NCBI GenBank assembly: GCA_937974135.1
Contig: CALJIH010000184.1
Span: forward strand, 1 to 6,672
Source of the DNA: an uncultured Cocleimonas sp.
GTDB taxonomy: Bacteria; Pseudomonadota; Gammaproteobacteria; Thiotrichales; Thiotrichaceae
Direction of reading: 5' to 3'
Length of the DNA stretch: 6,672 bases
The notes beneath the pieces were generated by a model. The model did not search any database. It saw nothing but the letters and a program-made list of their open reading frames with translations, and was not told the origin of the DNA. Positions 1 to 5,878 of the stretch are shown here, one piece after another; positions within the stretch are counted from its first letter, which is position 1; each line of letters starts with the position of its first letter. Both the position numbers and the translations under genes were made by a program.

Positions 1-70
1 AGAAGTAAAATAAGGTTTTTATAGTTATTTCTACAATGAGTGAGTGTAAGTCAAAAGACATTCATTTTGG

Positions 71-107
71 CAAAAAGAAAGTTGAAGTATATTTCTATAC
101 TTCAACT
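71..107 (-). terminator. Rho-independent terminator of the secreted Cys-repeat protein gene
   Basis: Positions 80-91 and 96-107 form a perfect 12-bp inverted repeat around a 4-base loop. Read on the minus strand, the loop is GAAA (a GNRA tetraloop) and the stem is followed at once by TTCTTTTTG. This is the layout of an intrinsic terminator. It lies about 40 bases beyond the stop codon of the minus-strand gene at 149-616. The stem is AT-rich, but its length and stable loop compensate. Confidence 0.75.
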
Positions 108-148
108 ATCCGATGATTTTTACATACAATTTAAGACGAGCTTGAACC

Positions 149-616
149 TTAAAAGTTTGGTTTTATACACACATCCCGCCCTTTCTTTTTGTGTTTATCT
201 GCGGATGAATTACAAGAGATCTTTCTTTTCGTTGCCTTTTGTTTTTTTATTTTGTGACACATGTCTCTGTCACCTTCAGCATTTATGACTAAATCGTATT
301 TAGGCCCACATTTAATAGCTTTAGTCTTATCTTCGAATCTATGTATACAGATATCTCTTCCAGATCTATTAGTTAATCTCCAATTAGTATCCTTTTTAAG
401 TACCGCATTAGCAACCAATTTTGTGTCTGAAATACATTTTGGGCTAGAGATATGTTCAATTACATTTTGCTCTGGAAATTTACAAACATCTTTTGCATTA
501 TTTTTGATCTTCAAAGTAGAACCAGAGGGACAATTTGGTGTGTATTGTTCAGCCGCTGTAGTTGGAAGTCCGTAAAGTAGTGAGAGGATGCATACTATTC
601 TAATTGCAGTTTTCAT
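149..616 (-). CDS. Small secreted basic protein with four cysteine-pair repeats, function unknown
   Basis: Not a family I recognise. The start chosen is the ATG at 616, giving 155 aa, because AGGA lies 7 bases before it on the minus strand. A longer reading to 634 would use a TTG and add six residues ahead of the signal peptide. Residues 1-22 form a Sec signal peptide: K2 and R6, then a hydrophobic stretch (about 7-17), then TTAA with likely cleavage before E23. There is no lipobox. The mature part is rich in Lys and has eight cysteines in four pairs: 29/45, 61/90, 103/120 and 135/150. The second cysteine of each pair ends a [A/G/D]-[K/R]-D-[V/I/M]-C motif, suggesting four tandem copies of a small disulfide unit. 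The protein is probably periplasmic or exported. The gene is visibly more AT-rich than the catabolic genes on the right. It lies 87 bases after the GNAT gene on the same strand and has its own terminator. Secretion is well supported; any role is unknown. Confidence 0.8.
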   Translation of the reverse strand: MKTAIRIVCILSLLYGLPTTAAEQYTPNCPSGSTLKIKNNAKDVCKFPEQNVIEHISSPKCISDTKLVANAVLKKDTNWRLTNRSGRDICIHRFEDKTKAIKCGPKYDLVINAEGDRDMCHKIKKQKATKRKISCNSSADKHKKKGRDVCIKPNF

Positions 617-703
617 TTTATATTCCTGTTTCAATAATGTGTAATTAACTTAATATAACTAAGAATTTGGCTTTGAAATGGTAATAAATCACATTCCTAA
701 TAA

Positions 704-1189
704 TTAAGTAATAGTTTTTTGCCAAAACATTGCATCACCATGCTCACTATTTAGTTGATATGGCTTAAAACCATATTTTAAATAGGCATTTTTGGCTATT
801 TCATTGTTGTTTAATACTTCTAGGGTAACTTTGCAGCAGTTTTTTTCGTTCGCGATTTCTTCAATTTTCTGCAACAGTCTTTGGCTCACTTGATGGCCTC
901 GAAATTCTGGGTCTACAGCAAGATCGTGTATATTGACGATCGGCTGACAGGCGAACGTTGAAAATGCTTCGAAACAATTTGCAAATCCTGCGGCTTTTCC
1001 ATCTACATAACAAATCACGCTAAATGCATGCGGCAATTTGTTTAATTCTGTCGCAAGGTTTTGCTTGGCAAATTCAGGTAAAGGATCACCACCACCCATA
1101 GGATCTTTTGCATAGTTATCTAGCAAAGTGACAAGATCATCTGCGTGTTTTTTATTGGTGTAATCGGCGATTACTACTTCGGTCGTCAT
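704..1189 (-). CDS. GNAT-family N-acetyltransferase
   Basis: A 161-aa protein, the usual size for a single GNAT domain, predicted cytosolic. GNAT enzymes transfer an acetyl group from acetyl-CoA to an amine; the acceptor here cannot be predicted. Visible landmarks are an N-terminal segment with DPMGGGDPL (29-37), a beta strand with GFANCFEAFSTFA (68-80), and motif A with NIHDLAVDPEFRG (86-98) followed by the helix QRLLQKIEEIA (103-113). Motif B is VTLEVLNNNEIAKNAYLKYGF (121-141), where the N/AxxxY-x-x-x-GF signature is intact. The acetyl-CoA pyrophosphate loop, normally R-x-x-G-x-G/A, reads R97-G-H-Q-V-S102 here, so both usual small residues are replaced. The start is the ATG at 1189, preceded by a weak GGGA five bases upstream. 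No terminator is evident between it and the next minus-strand gene, so readthrough is possible. Family assignment is secure; substrate is open. Confidence 0.9.
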   Translation of the reverse strand: MTTEVVIADYTNKKHADDLVTLLDNYAKDPMGGGDPLPEFAKQNLATELNKLPHAFSVICYVDGKAAGFANCFEAFSTFACQPIVNIHDLAVDPEFRGHQVSQRLLQKIEEIANEKNCCKVTLEVLNNNEIAKNAYLKYGFKPYQLNSEHGDAMFWQKTIT

Positions 1190-1220
1190 GTTTATCCCAA
1201 TGTTTTTTTAAGGTCGAATG

Positions 1221-1248
1221 AGTATATCAATTTTTAGATAACGCTAAA
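1221..1248 (-). promoter_or_regulatory. Possible sigma-70 promoter of the GNAT gene
   Basis: On the minus strand, TATACT (1221-1226) is a 5/6 match to the -10 consensus. It lies 16 bases from TTTAGC (1243-1248), a poor -35. The -10 box ends 31 bases upstream of the GNAT start codon, which would leave a leader of about 25 bases. The call rests mainly on the -10 box. Confidence 0.4.
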
Positions 1249-1279
1249 GAGAAAGAGGCTAGCTTTGCATAAATTCTAT

Positions 1280-1306
1280 TTACATTTTAAAAAAACTAAA
1301 ATGTAA
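1280..1306. repeat. 10-bp perfect inverted repeat with A-rich spacer
   Basis: TTACATTTTA (1280-1289) and TAAAATGTAA (1297-1306) are perfect reverse complements around the 7-base spacer AAAAAAC. The repeat lies upstream of the GNAT promoter candidate and just before the GC-richer hairpin stretch that starts near 1313. It lacks the G/C content and T-tract of a terminator. It could be an operator for the GNAT gene or the edge of an inserted element. Confidence 0.55.
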
Positions 1307-1312
1307 TATCAT

Positions 1313-1382
1313 TCAGCCGAGCCTTGGCGAGACAATGTTGGAGCGAAGCGACGACAACCCATAGGGAAGGTTTGCAAAACAG
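1313..1382 (+). other. GC-richer stretch of small hairpins; candidate small RNA or interspersed element
   Basis: This is the notable part of the 328-base gene-free gap at 1190-1517. It is clearly richer in G+C than the AT-rich sequence on either side. It contains a run of short potential hairpins: GCC-TT-GGC (1321-1328), GTTG/CAAC (1337-1340 with 1355-1358) enclosing GCGAAGC (1343-1349), CCC-ATA-GGG (1358-1366) and GTTT-GCA-AAAC (1370-1380). It runs directly into a terminator-like hairpin and T-tract at 1383-1408. The plus strand has no coding gene upstream for that terminator to serve. A short RNA of about 100 bases or a non-autonomous repeat both fit. No known RNA family was recognised, and no convincing ORF with a ribosome binding site was seen. 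Confidence 0.35.
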
Positions 1383-1409
1383 CCTAAAAGTAGGGGGGTG
1401 TCTTTTTTA
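1382..1409 (+). repeat. Terminator-like repeat, copy 1
   Basis: CCTA (1383-1386), loop AAAG, TAGG (1391-1394), then more G residues, TGTC and six T (1403-1408). It matches the copy at 2202-2229 at 25 of 28 positions. The inner stem differs at both arms in a way that keeps pairing (CCTA/TAGG here, CCCA/TGGG there). As a plus-strand terminator it has no annotated gene before it. It could end a transcript from the hairpin-rich stretch just upstream. Confidence 0.55.
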
Positions 1410-1438
1410 GATAAATCAATCGATTCTGGTCATATCCA

Positions 1439-1444
1439 TATAAT
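1439..1444 (+). promoter_or_regulatory. Possible -10 box for the methyltransferase gene
   Basis: A perfect TATAAT occurs 73 bases before the methyltransferase start codon, downstream of the terminator-like repeat. No good -35 hexamer lies at 16-18 bases upstream, so the call is weak. Nothing else in 1410-1517 stands out except the ribosome binding site. Confidence 0.3.
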
Positions 1445-1517
1445 CAGCTTATAGTGTGATTACGTGGCGATTCGTTTTCGGTATTGGCTAGTTGCGTGTT
1501 ACTCATAGGAGTTCGGC

Positions 1518-2168
1518 ATGAAACCAGTTCGCATACGCTATCAGACGTATGAATTTGATGGCCACGATATTCATATCAAATCTTTACGAGATAGACAGCA
1601 ATTTTCAGATAACTTTGGTGAAGCAGAGGGTATGGGTATTTCTCCTTCGCAATGGCCACTGTTTGGTGTTGTGTGGGAGTCTAGTGAGATTCTTGCTGAA
1701 AAGATGCTGACCTACGATATTAAAGACAAACGTATTCTCGAAATCGGTTGTGGTATGGCGCTTTCTAGTTTGTTGTTAAACGCACGAAATGCGGATATTA
1801 CAGCTACAGATTATCACCCTGAAACCGCTAATTTCTTATCCGATAATGTCAATCTCAATAACGGTAAACATATTCCGTATCTGCGCACGAGTTGGTTAAA
1901 CGAAGTCGATGGTTTGGGGGAATTTGATTTAATCATTGGTGCGGATTTACTCTACGAACGTCAACATGTTAAACAACTCACTGACTTTATTCATCGACAT
2001 ACCAAACCACAATGTGAAATTGTTATCGTTGATCCAGGTCGCGGTCATCACGCCCCTTTTAGTGCGAGAATGATTGAGTTGGGTTATTCACACAGCCAAT
2101 ATAAACCAGTGCGTGATGATCCTTTGATTGAAGTGGCTAAATCACAGGTGCTCACTTATACGCGTTAG
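1518..2168 (+). CDS. Class I SAM-dependent methyltransferase, protein-methyltransferase-like
   Basis: A 216-aa cytosolic protein with a Rossmann-type methyltransferase core. It transfers a methyl group from S-adenosylmethionine to an unknown acceptor. Motif I is ILEIGCGMA (73-81), which binds SAM. The acidic residue after strand 2 is D98 in ITATDYHP. The motif after strand 4 is FDLIIGADLLYE (136-147). The preceding segment WPLFGVVWESSEILAEKM (46-63) together with the D-L-L-Y-E motif resembles the METTL21/Methyltransf_16 group, whose characterised members methylate lysine or histidine in proteins. That subgroup call is from motif memory and is less certain than the fold. The ATG at 1518 has AGGAG six bases upstream. 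The gene stands alone between two copies of a terminator-like repeat and converges on the reductase gene. Nothing links it to the catabolic locus on the right. Confidence 0.85.
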   Translation: MKPVRIRYQTYEFDGHDIHIKSLRDRQQFSDNFGEAEGMGISPSQWPLFGVVWESSEILAEKMLTYDIKDKRILEIGCGMALSSLLLNARNADITATDYHPETANFLSDNVNLNNGKHIPYLRTSWLNEVDGLGEFDLIIGADLLYERQHVKQLTDFIHRHTKPQCEIVIVDPGRGHHAPFSARMIELGYSHSQYKPVRDDPLIEVAKSQVLTYTR

Positions 2169-2195
2169 TAAACAACGACTGTTTGAATTTGTGTT

Positions 2196-2228
2196 AAAAA
2201 CCCATAAAAGTGGGGGGGTGTCTTTTTT
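2196..2228. terminator. Terminator between convergent methyltransferase and reductase genes (repeat copy 2)
   Basis: Five A (2196-2200), CCCA (2201-2204), loop TAAAAG, TGGG (2211-2214), extra G residues, TGTC and six T (2223-2228). On the plus strand it would end the methyltransferase transcript, 28 bases after the stop. On the minus strand the same CCCA/TGGG hairpin is followed by five T, so it may also stop the reductase transcript. The stem is short (4 bp). Positions 2202-2229 repeat 1382-1409 with three differences. Confidence 0.6.
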
Positions 2229-2246
2229 ATTATCAGTCTAAATAAA

Positions 2247-3212
2247 TTATAAATCTAAAGTAATCTGCCCTGATTTAGCGCGCGAAATACACACACACAT
2301 ATATTCATTTGAGGCTTTTTCATCATCCGATAATATACCATCGCGGTGGTCGATTTCGCCTTCTAACACATCCGTAATGCAGGTTCCACATAGTCCTGCT
2401 GCACAGGCTGAAGGTACATTGACCCCATTTTCGGCTAGTACAGTTAAAATAGTTTCATCTTCGCCTATTGTGTAAACTTCGCCAGTTGAATCTATCTTAA
2501 CGTCAAATACATGGTTTTCTTTATCAGCTTCTTCGCTCGCAAGGGTAAAGCGTTCGAAATGTAGTTCGTGTGTGTTAACTGTATCAATAACAGTATTCAA
2601 CATTGGCTCGGGGCCACAGGTGTAGATGACGCTATTGCTTGGGATCTTCTTGATGAGAGCGTCAAAATCAAACCTGCCGTGTTGATCATCGCAATGTAAT
2701 TGATAACTAGAGTTGGGTGTTTCGTTGAATCCCAGTTTATTAAAATGCGGTGCAAAGGCCGCAAGTTCTTCTTTCTGTACCAGATAATGTACATCAACAT
2801 TTGCCTTGCTTGCTGCTAATTCACGTGCCATGGCAAAGATAGGGGTAACACCAATACCACCTGCGATTAGCGTGTAGTGAGGCTGATTAGGTCTTAACGG
2901 AAAATTATTACGCGGTCCGTCAATGCCAACTAAATTGCCTTCTTTCAATTCATGCATTTTTAGAGAGCCACCTTCACCTTGGTCTTCGCGTTTTACGGCA
3001 ATCGATATTTTGGTTTTATCTTCCGACCAATCCCACAAAGAATATTGACGTATTTTTCCGTCATCTAAATACACATCAATATGTGCACCAGGTTCTAGGC
3101 AATCAAAACTAGGCTTATCAAAACCTTCATCCAGAATTTCAATTTCAAAGTTAGTAATATTTTCACTTAAGGCTTCAACGTTATTGATGCGACAATTTTT
3201 TTTAGATGACAT
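2247..3212 (-). CDS. Class IA oxygenase reductase: flavin/NAD domain plus C-terminal [2Fe-2S] ferredoxin (PDR/VanB family)
   Basis: A 321-aa cytosolic electron-transfer protein that passes electrons from NAD(P)H through flavin to a [2Fe-2S] centre and on to an oxygenase. The flavin-binding domain occupies about 1-105, with R55-Q-Y-S-L59 as the FMN-contacting RxYS motif and GEGGSLKMHE (79-88). The nucleotide-binding domain (about 110-225) has AGGIGVTPIFAMAREL (117-132) and TCGPEPML (198-205). The C-terminal plant-type ferredoxin (about 235-321) binds the cluster through C270-x4-C275-x2-C278-x29-C308. Its length equals that of YeaX, the carnitine oxygenase reductase, as I recall it. The ATG at 3212 has AGGA six bases upstream. 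The gene is divergent from the LysR regulator, and the Rieske oxygenase beyond is the likely partner. CntB-, VanB- and GbcB-like substrate ranges cannot be separated by eye. Confidence 0.92.
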   Translation of the reverse strand: MSSKKNCRINNVEALSENITNFEIEILDEGFDKPSFDCLEPGAHIDVYLDDGKIRQYSLWDWSEDKTKISIAVKREDQGEGGSLKMHELKEGNLVGIDGPRNNFPLRPNQPHYTLIAGGIGVTPIFAMARELAASKANVDVHYLVQKEELAAFAPHFNKLGFNETPNSSYQLHCDDQHGRFDFDALIKKIPSNSVIYTCGPEPMLNTVIDTVNTHELHFERFTLASEEADKENHVFDVKIDSTGEVYTIGEDETILTVLAENGVNVPSACAAGLCGTCITDVLEGEIDHRDGILSDDEKASNEYMCVCISRAKSGQITLDL

Positions 3213-3234
3213 TAGATTTCCTCATTTGGAATTG

Positions 3235-3263
3235 AAATTATCACTGTTAGGCACACACAGCAA
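3235..3263 (-). promoter_or_regulatory. Candidate sigma-70 promoter of the reductase gene
   Basis: On the minus strand, TTGCTG (3258-3263) and TAATTT (3235-3240) are separated by 17 bases, a good spacing. The -10 ends 22 bases before the start codon. The -35 box lies inside the TTAGGC dyad (3247-3269), so a protein bound there would meet RNA polymerase directly. Confidence 0.5.
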
Positions 3264-3269
3264 GCCTAA
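3247..3269. promoter_or_regulatory. Dyad TTAGGC-N11-GCCTAA, candidate operator
   Basis: A perfect 6-bp inverted repeat with an 11-base spacer lies in the 96-base divergent region between the reductase and LysR genes. It overlaps the -35 box proposed for the reductase. Position and symmetry fit a regulator site. The outer TTAG/CTAA bases also occur around the second dyad at 3287-3304. Confidence 0.5.
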
Positions 3270-3283
3270 AAAATAGCTTTTTG

Positions 3284-3302
3284 AGTTTAGATTAATTAAA
3301 CT
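3284..3302. promoter_or_regulatory. Dyad AGTTTA-N7-TAAACT, candidate LysR box
   Basis: A perfect 6-bp inverted repeat that contains the T-N11-A arrangement (T3287, A3299) typical of LysR-family binding sites. It ends six bases before the LysR start codon, so it fits autoregulation. The sequence TGAGTTT at its left edge (3282-3288) also occurs in the promoter regions of the MttB-like and Rieske genes. Confidence 0.5.
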
Positions 3303-3308
3303 AATTAA

Positions 3309-4208
3309 ATGGCTCGCAAACACTATAATTTACCTCCATTAACTACCTTGGCTGCGTTTGAAACATCAGCGCGACATGGCAGTTTCAAAAAAGCCGCAAG
3401 TGAGTTAGGCGTTACCCCAGGTGCAGTCAGTCATCAGATAAAAAGTTTGGAGGAAGACTTAGGCTTATTGCTGTTTGAGCGCCATTATCGCGGTGTTGAA
3501 ATCACTAAAGAAGGGCAGCAACTATTTTCAGTATTGCAGCATTCGTTTTCTGATATTTCTAAAACTTTAAACAATATTAGGCAATCGGTTGAATCTAAAG
3601 CCATTACTATCGCGGCGACTACCACCATGTCAGCGATGTGGTTAACGCCTAGATTAACGGACTTTTGGAAAGCCCACGGTGAGGTCTGGGTTGATCAGCA
3701 TGTGAGTGATATTTTCGACCATAGTTTAGAGTTACCTGATTTACGTGTCACTTACGGCTATCCAAGAAACCCCAGAGAAGAGCTACAAGCGGATGTTTTG
3801 TTCTGGGATGAATTAGTCCCAGTTTGTAGCCCAGAATTCTATGCTGCGCAAAAAGATGTAAGTTTGGCAGCGATAGCTAAAATGCCTTTAATTCACTTAA
3901 CCGCAAAAGATGATCGTTGGACTACTTGGCGCGAATGGTTTGATGCCGCCGGATTTGAAGGTGACATCAATGACAATATTCATGTGAATAATTATATGAT
4001 CGCGTTACTCACCGCTACCGAAGGTGCGGGTGTTGTTATTGGTTGGAAAAAACTATTAAAACCCATGTTAGATAAAGGTGAGTTGGTTGTTATGGGTGAC
4101 ACCTTAATGTCATCAACTAAAGCTTTTTATTTGCTATATACCAAAAATGATAATATGGATACAGATCTGCGTGCCTTGATTAATTATCTATTAAATACCG
4201 AAGACTAA
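3309..4208 (+). CDS. LysR-family transcriptional regulator, GcvA-type
   Basis: A 299-aa DNA-binding regulator of normal family length. The N-terminal winged helix-turn-helix runs from about 8 to 67: LPPLTTLAAFETSARHGSF, then KKAASELGVTPGAVSHQIKSLE with the recognition helix around 36-48, then LLFERHYRGVEIT. The opening LPPL-x-x-L-x-AFE pattern and the GAVSHQIK helix are typical of GcvA-like members. The effector-binding domain covers about 93-295 and starts at ITIAATTTMSAMWLTPRL; the ligand cannot be inferred. The ATG at 3309 is supported by the family N-terminus, but no Shine-Dalgarno sequence precedes it: the AT-rich dyad occupies that space. It is divergent from the reductase and followed on the same strand by the MttB-like gene after 116 bases. 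It is the natural candidate to control all three neighbours. Confidence 0.92.
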   Translation: MARKHYNLPPLTTLAAFETSARHGSFKKAASELGVTPGAVSHQIKSLEEDLGLLLFERHYRGVEITKEGQQLFSVLQHSFSDISKTLNNIRQSVESKAITIAATTTMSAMWLTPRLTDFWKAHGEVWVDQHVSDIFDHSLELPDLRVTYGYPRNPREELQADVLFWDELVPVCSPEFYAAQKDVSLAAIAKMPLIHLTAKDDRWTTWREWFDAAGFEGDINDNIHVNNYMIALLTATEGAGVVIGWKKLLKPMLDKGELVVMGDTLMSSTKAFYLLYTKNDNMDTDLRALINYLLNTED

Positions 4209-4233
4209 TCTATTAGTTTTATTCTTAATGAGT

Positions 4234-4300
4234 GAGTTTGATTCAATTAAGATGAAATTTACTCGTTTGTGGACTAGAGTTTCTGAGTAGTAGTATTAGA
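4234..4300 (+). promoter_or_regulatory. Promoter/operator region of the MttB-like gene (copy A of a duplicated element)
   Basis: A 67-base block aligns without gaps to 5879-5945 upstream of the Rieske gene; I count 50 identities. It contains a candidate -35 TTGTGG (4267-4272), an 18-base spacer and a -10 TAGTAT (4291-4296). Transcription would start roughly 20-25 bases before the ATG at 4325. The best conserved upstream parts are GAGTTTGA (4234-4241) and GATGAAATTT followed by CTCG (4251-4265). These lie where an activator of the LysR family would bind. Confidence 0.6.
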
Positions 4301-4324
4301 TTATCCAAGATCTAAGGAAACTAA

Positions 4325-5857
4325 ATGCCAGAACCAGCAAAAGTTAAACGTCGTGGTAGGCGTTCACGCCAAGCTGCGCGTGCAGCTGAAGTAACACCCC
4401 GACTTTCAACCATTCGCTATGGCATTAAACCTTTAGAAGTAGTCAGTGAGGATGAACTTGAACGTATTCATCAAGCATCACTGTGGATACTGAAAGAAGT
4501 CGGTGTGGTATTTCGTGACGAGGTAGCGCTGGCCGATTGGAAAGCAGCCGGTGCGGATGTTCGTGGAGAGCGCATTCATTTTGATGCGGACCTGATCGAA
4601 AGTCTTATTGCAAAAGCACCCTCGCGATTTGAAATGACAGGCCGTGGTGAGAATACGCGTTTTGAAATTGGCCAAGGTTGCGTCGCTTTTGCGCCGACCC
4701 ATGGCCCACCAAATATTCGTGATCTGGATGGGACTCGACGCTTCTCAACCATGGATGATCTGCGCAAAATTAATAAAATCGTGCAAATGAGTCCTGGGTT
4801 TCATATGACCACGGGTTTCTCTTGTGAACCTACGGATATTCCTGTTCCATGGCGTCATTTACACATTAATCACAGTAGTTTTGTAGAAGCTGATCTTGCG
4901 ACTTTTGGTATGGGTACAGGACAAGAACGTTCCGAAGATTCTGTAGCCATGGCCGAGCTAGTCTACGGCCAAGAGTTCCTGCGTGATAACGTAGTAATGT
5001 TAACGCACACCTCTGGAAATTCTCCACTTGTATGGGATGAAACCATGCTGGAAGGACTACGGACATTTATCCTTGCCGGACAAGGCGCATTGATATCACC
5101 CTTTATTTTAGGCGCTGCCAATACGCCTGCAGATGTGGTATCTACGGTGGCGCAATTGAATGCTGAAGCGATTGCCTGTATTGCCTATGCACAGCTAGTA
5201 AAACCCAATGCACCCTGTATTTATGGTCAGTTTTCAGTGGCTGTTTCTATGAAAACTGGGGCACCGATGTCGGGTATGCCAGAAGTCAACTTAATCAATG
5301 GATTGATTGGCCAGTTAGCGCGTCGATATGATATTCCTTGGCGCACGACTGCTTCGCAATCGGCAGGTAAAAGCTTTGATCCACAATCGGGTTATGAGTC
5401 AGCCACCTCATATATGGCTGGAATCACCGCGAATGCAAGTTTCATGTTGCATGCTGGAGGTTGGGATGAGGCAGGTATGGTGCATTGTTTAGCAAAATTG
5501 ATTGTGGATGCTGAGCAAAATTTGTTGATGGCTAAATACGCGCAAGGTGTTAATTTTGATTTGCTAGAAGAAGGACTTGAAGCAGTCAAAAGAATTGGCC
5601 CTGGAGGTCATTACTTAGGTGATGACTTTACTTTAAAACACTTTCAAACTGCTTTCACGACACCAGAAATTCTTGATTATGAAGCATGGGAACATTGGAA
5701 CTTAAATGGTTCTCGTGATATTCAAACCCGAGCCCGTGCTAAAGCTGAAGCCTTGTTAAATGAATATCAAGCGCCGCCTCTTGATATTTCAATTCGTGAG
5801 TCTTTAGATGCATATGTGGCAATGCGTGAAGAGCAAATATCTCCAAACCTCACATAA
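4325..5857 (+). CDS. MttB-superfamily (trimethylamine methyltransferase family) protein, non-pyrrolysine
   Basis: A 510-aa cytosolic protein of full family length (about 495-520). MttB-family enzymes move a methyl group from a methylated amine to the cobalt of a corrinoid protein. Members without pyrrolysine, such as MtgB, act on quaternary amines like glycine betaine. Visible landmarks are the basic N-terminus KVKRRGRRSRQAARAA (7-22), LERIHQASLWILKEVGVVF (45-63), FAPTHGPPNIRD (about 122-133), and the segment SQSAGKSFDPQSGYES (344-359), followed by MAGITANASFMLHAGGWDEAGM. There is no in-frame amber codon. The pyrrolysine of archaeal MttB (residue 334) should align near residue 345, where ordinary residues are coded. 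AAGGA lies before the ATG. No corrinoid protein gene is in the window. The upstream promoter block and the following Rieske gene suggest a shared catabolic role. The family is certain; the substrate and even the methyl acceptor are inferred. Confidence 0.92.
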   Translation: MPEPAKVKRRGRRSRQAARAAEVTPRLSTIRYGIKPLEVVSEDELERIHQASLWILKEVGVVFRDEVALADWKAAGADVRGERIHFDADLIESLIAKAPSRFEMTGRGENTRFEIGQGCVAFAPTHGPPNIRDLDGTRRFSTMDDLRKINKIVQMSPGFHMTTGFSCEPTDIPVPWRHLHINHSSFVEADLATFGMGTGQERSEDSVAMAELVYGQEFLRDNVVMLTHTSGNSPLVWDETMLEGLRTFILAGQGALISPFILGAANTPADVVSTVAQLNAEAIACIAYAQLVKPNAPCIYGQFSVAVSMKTGAPMSGMPEVNLINGLIGQLARRYDIPWRTTASQSAGKSFDPQSGYESATSYMAGITANASFMLHAGGWDEAGMVHCLAKLIVDAEQNLLMAKYAQGVNFDLLEEGLEAVKRIGPGGHYLGDDFTLKHFQTAFTTPEILDYEAWEHWNLNGSRDIQTRARAKAEALLNEYQAPPLDISIRESLDAYVAMREEQISPNLT

Positions 5858-5878
5858 TATAAATATAGTCACTTAGTT

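Noticed and set aside
40..288. 82-aa open frame on the plus strand
   Set aside because: It overlaps the terminator hairpin and the end of the secreted protein gene, has no ribosome binding site and no recognisable protein features.
261..575. 104-aa plus-strand open frame opposite the secreted protein gene
   Set aside because: It is antisense to a gene with a clear signal peptide, Shine-Dalgarno site and repeated cysteine motif; it looks like a shadow frame.
617..634. Upstream TTG start for the secreted protein
   Set aside because: It would place six extra residues before the signal peptide, and the AGGA that serves the ATG at 616 would fall inside the coding region.
1307..1410. Short peptide frame running through the hairpin stretch into the repeat
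   Set aside because: No start codon with a ribosome site and no protein-like composition; the hairpins and T-tract explain the stretch better.
2597..2800. Minus-strand open frame inside the reductase gene
   Set aside because: Its full extent lies in another frame of a gene with complete flavin, nucleotide and ferredoxin motifs.
4234..4324. Riboswitch or leader RNA as the reason for the duplicated upstream blocks
   Set aside because: The conserved block includes -35 and -10 boxes at proper spacing and ends near the predicted transcript start, so most of it would not be in the RNA; the remaining leaders are short and not alike.
4478..5589. Several minus-strand open frames within the MttB-like gene
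   Set aside because: All are short, lack ribosome sites and lie antisense to an intact 510-aa family member.
4325..5857. Pyrrolysine-coding MttB with amber readthrough
   Set aside because: The frame has no in-frame TAG and is full length with standard codons, so it belongs to the non-pyrrolysine branch.
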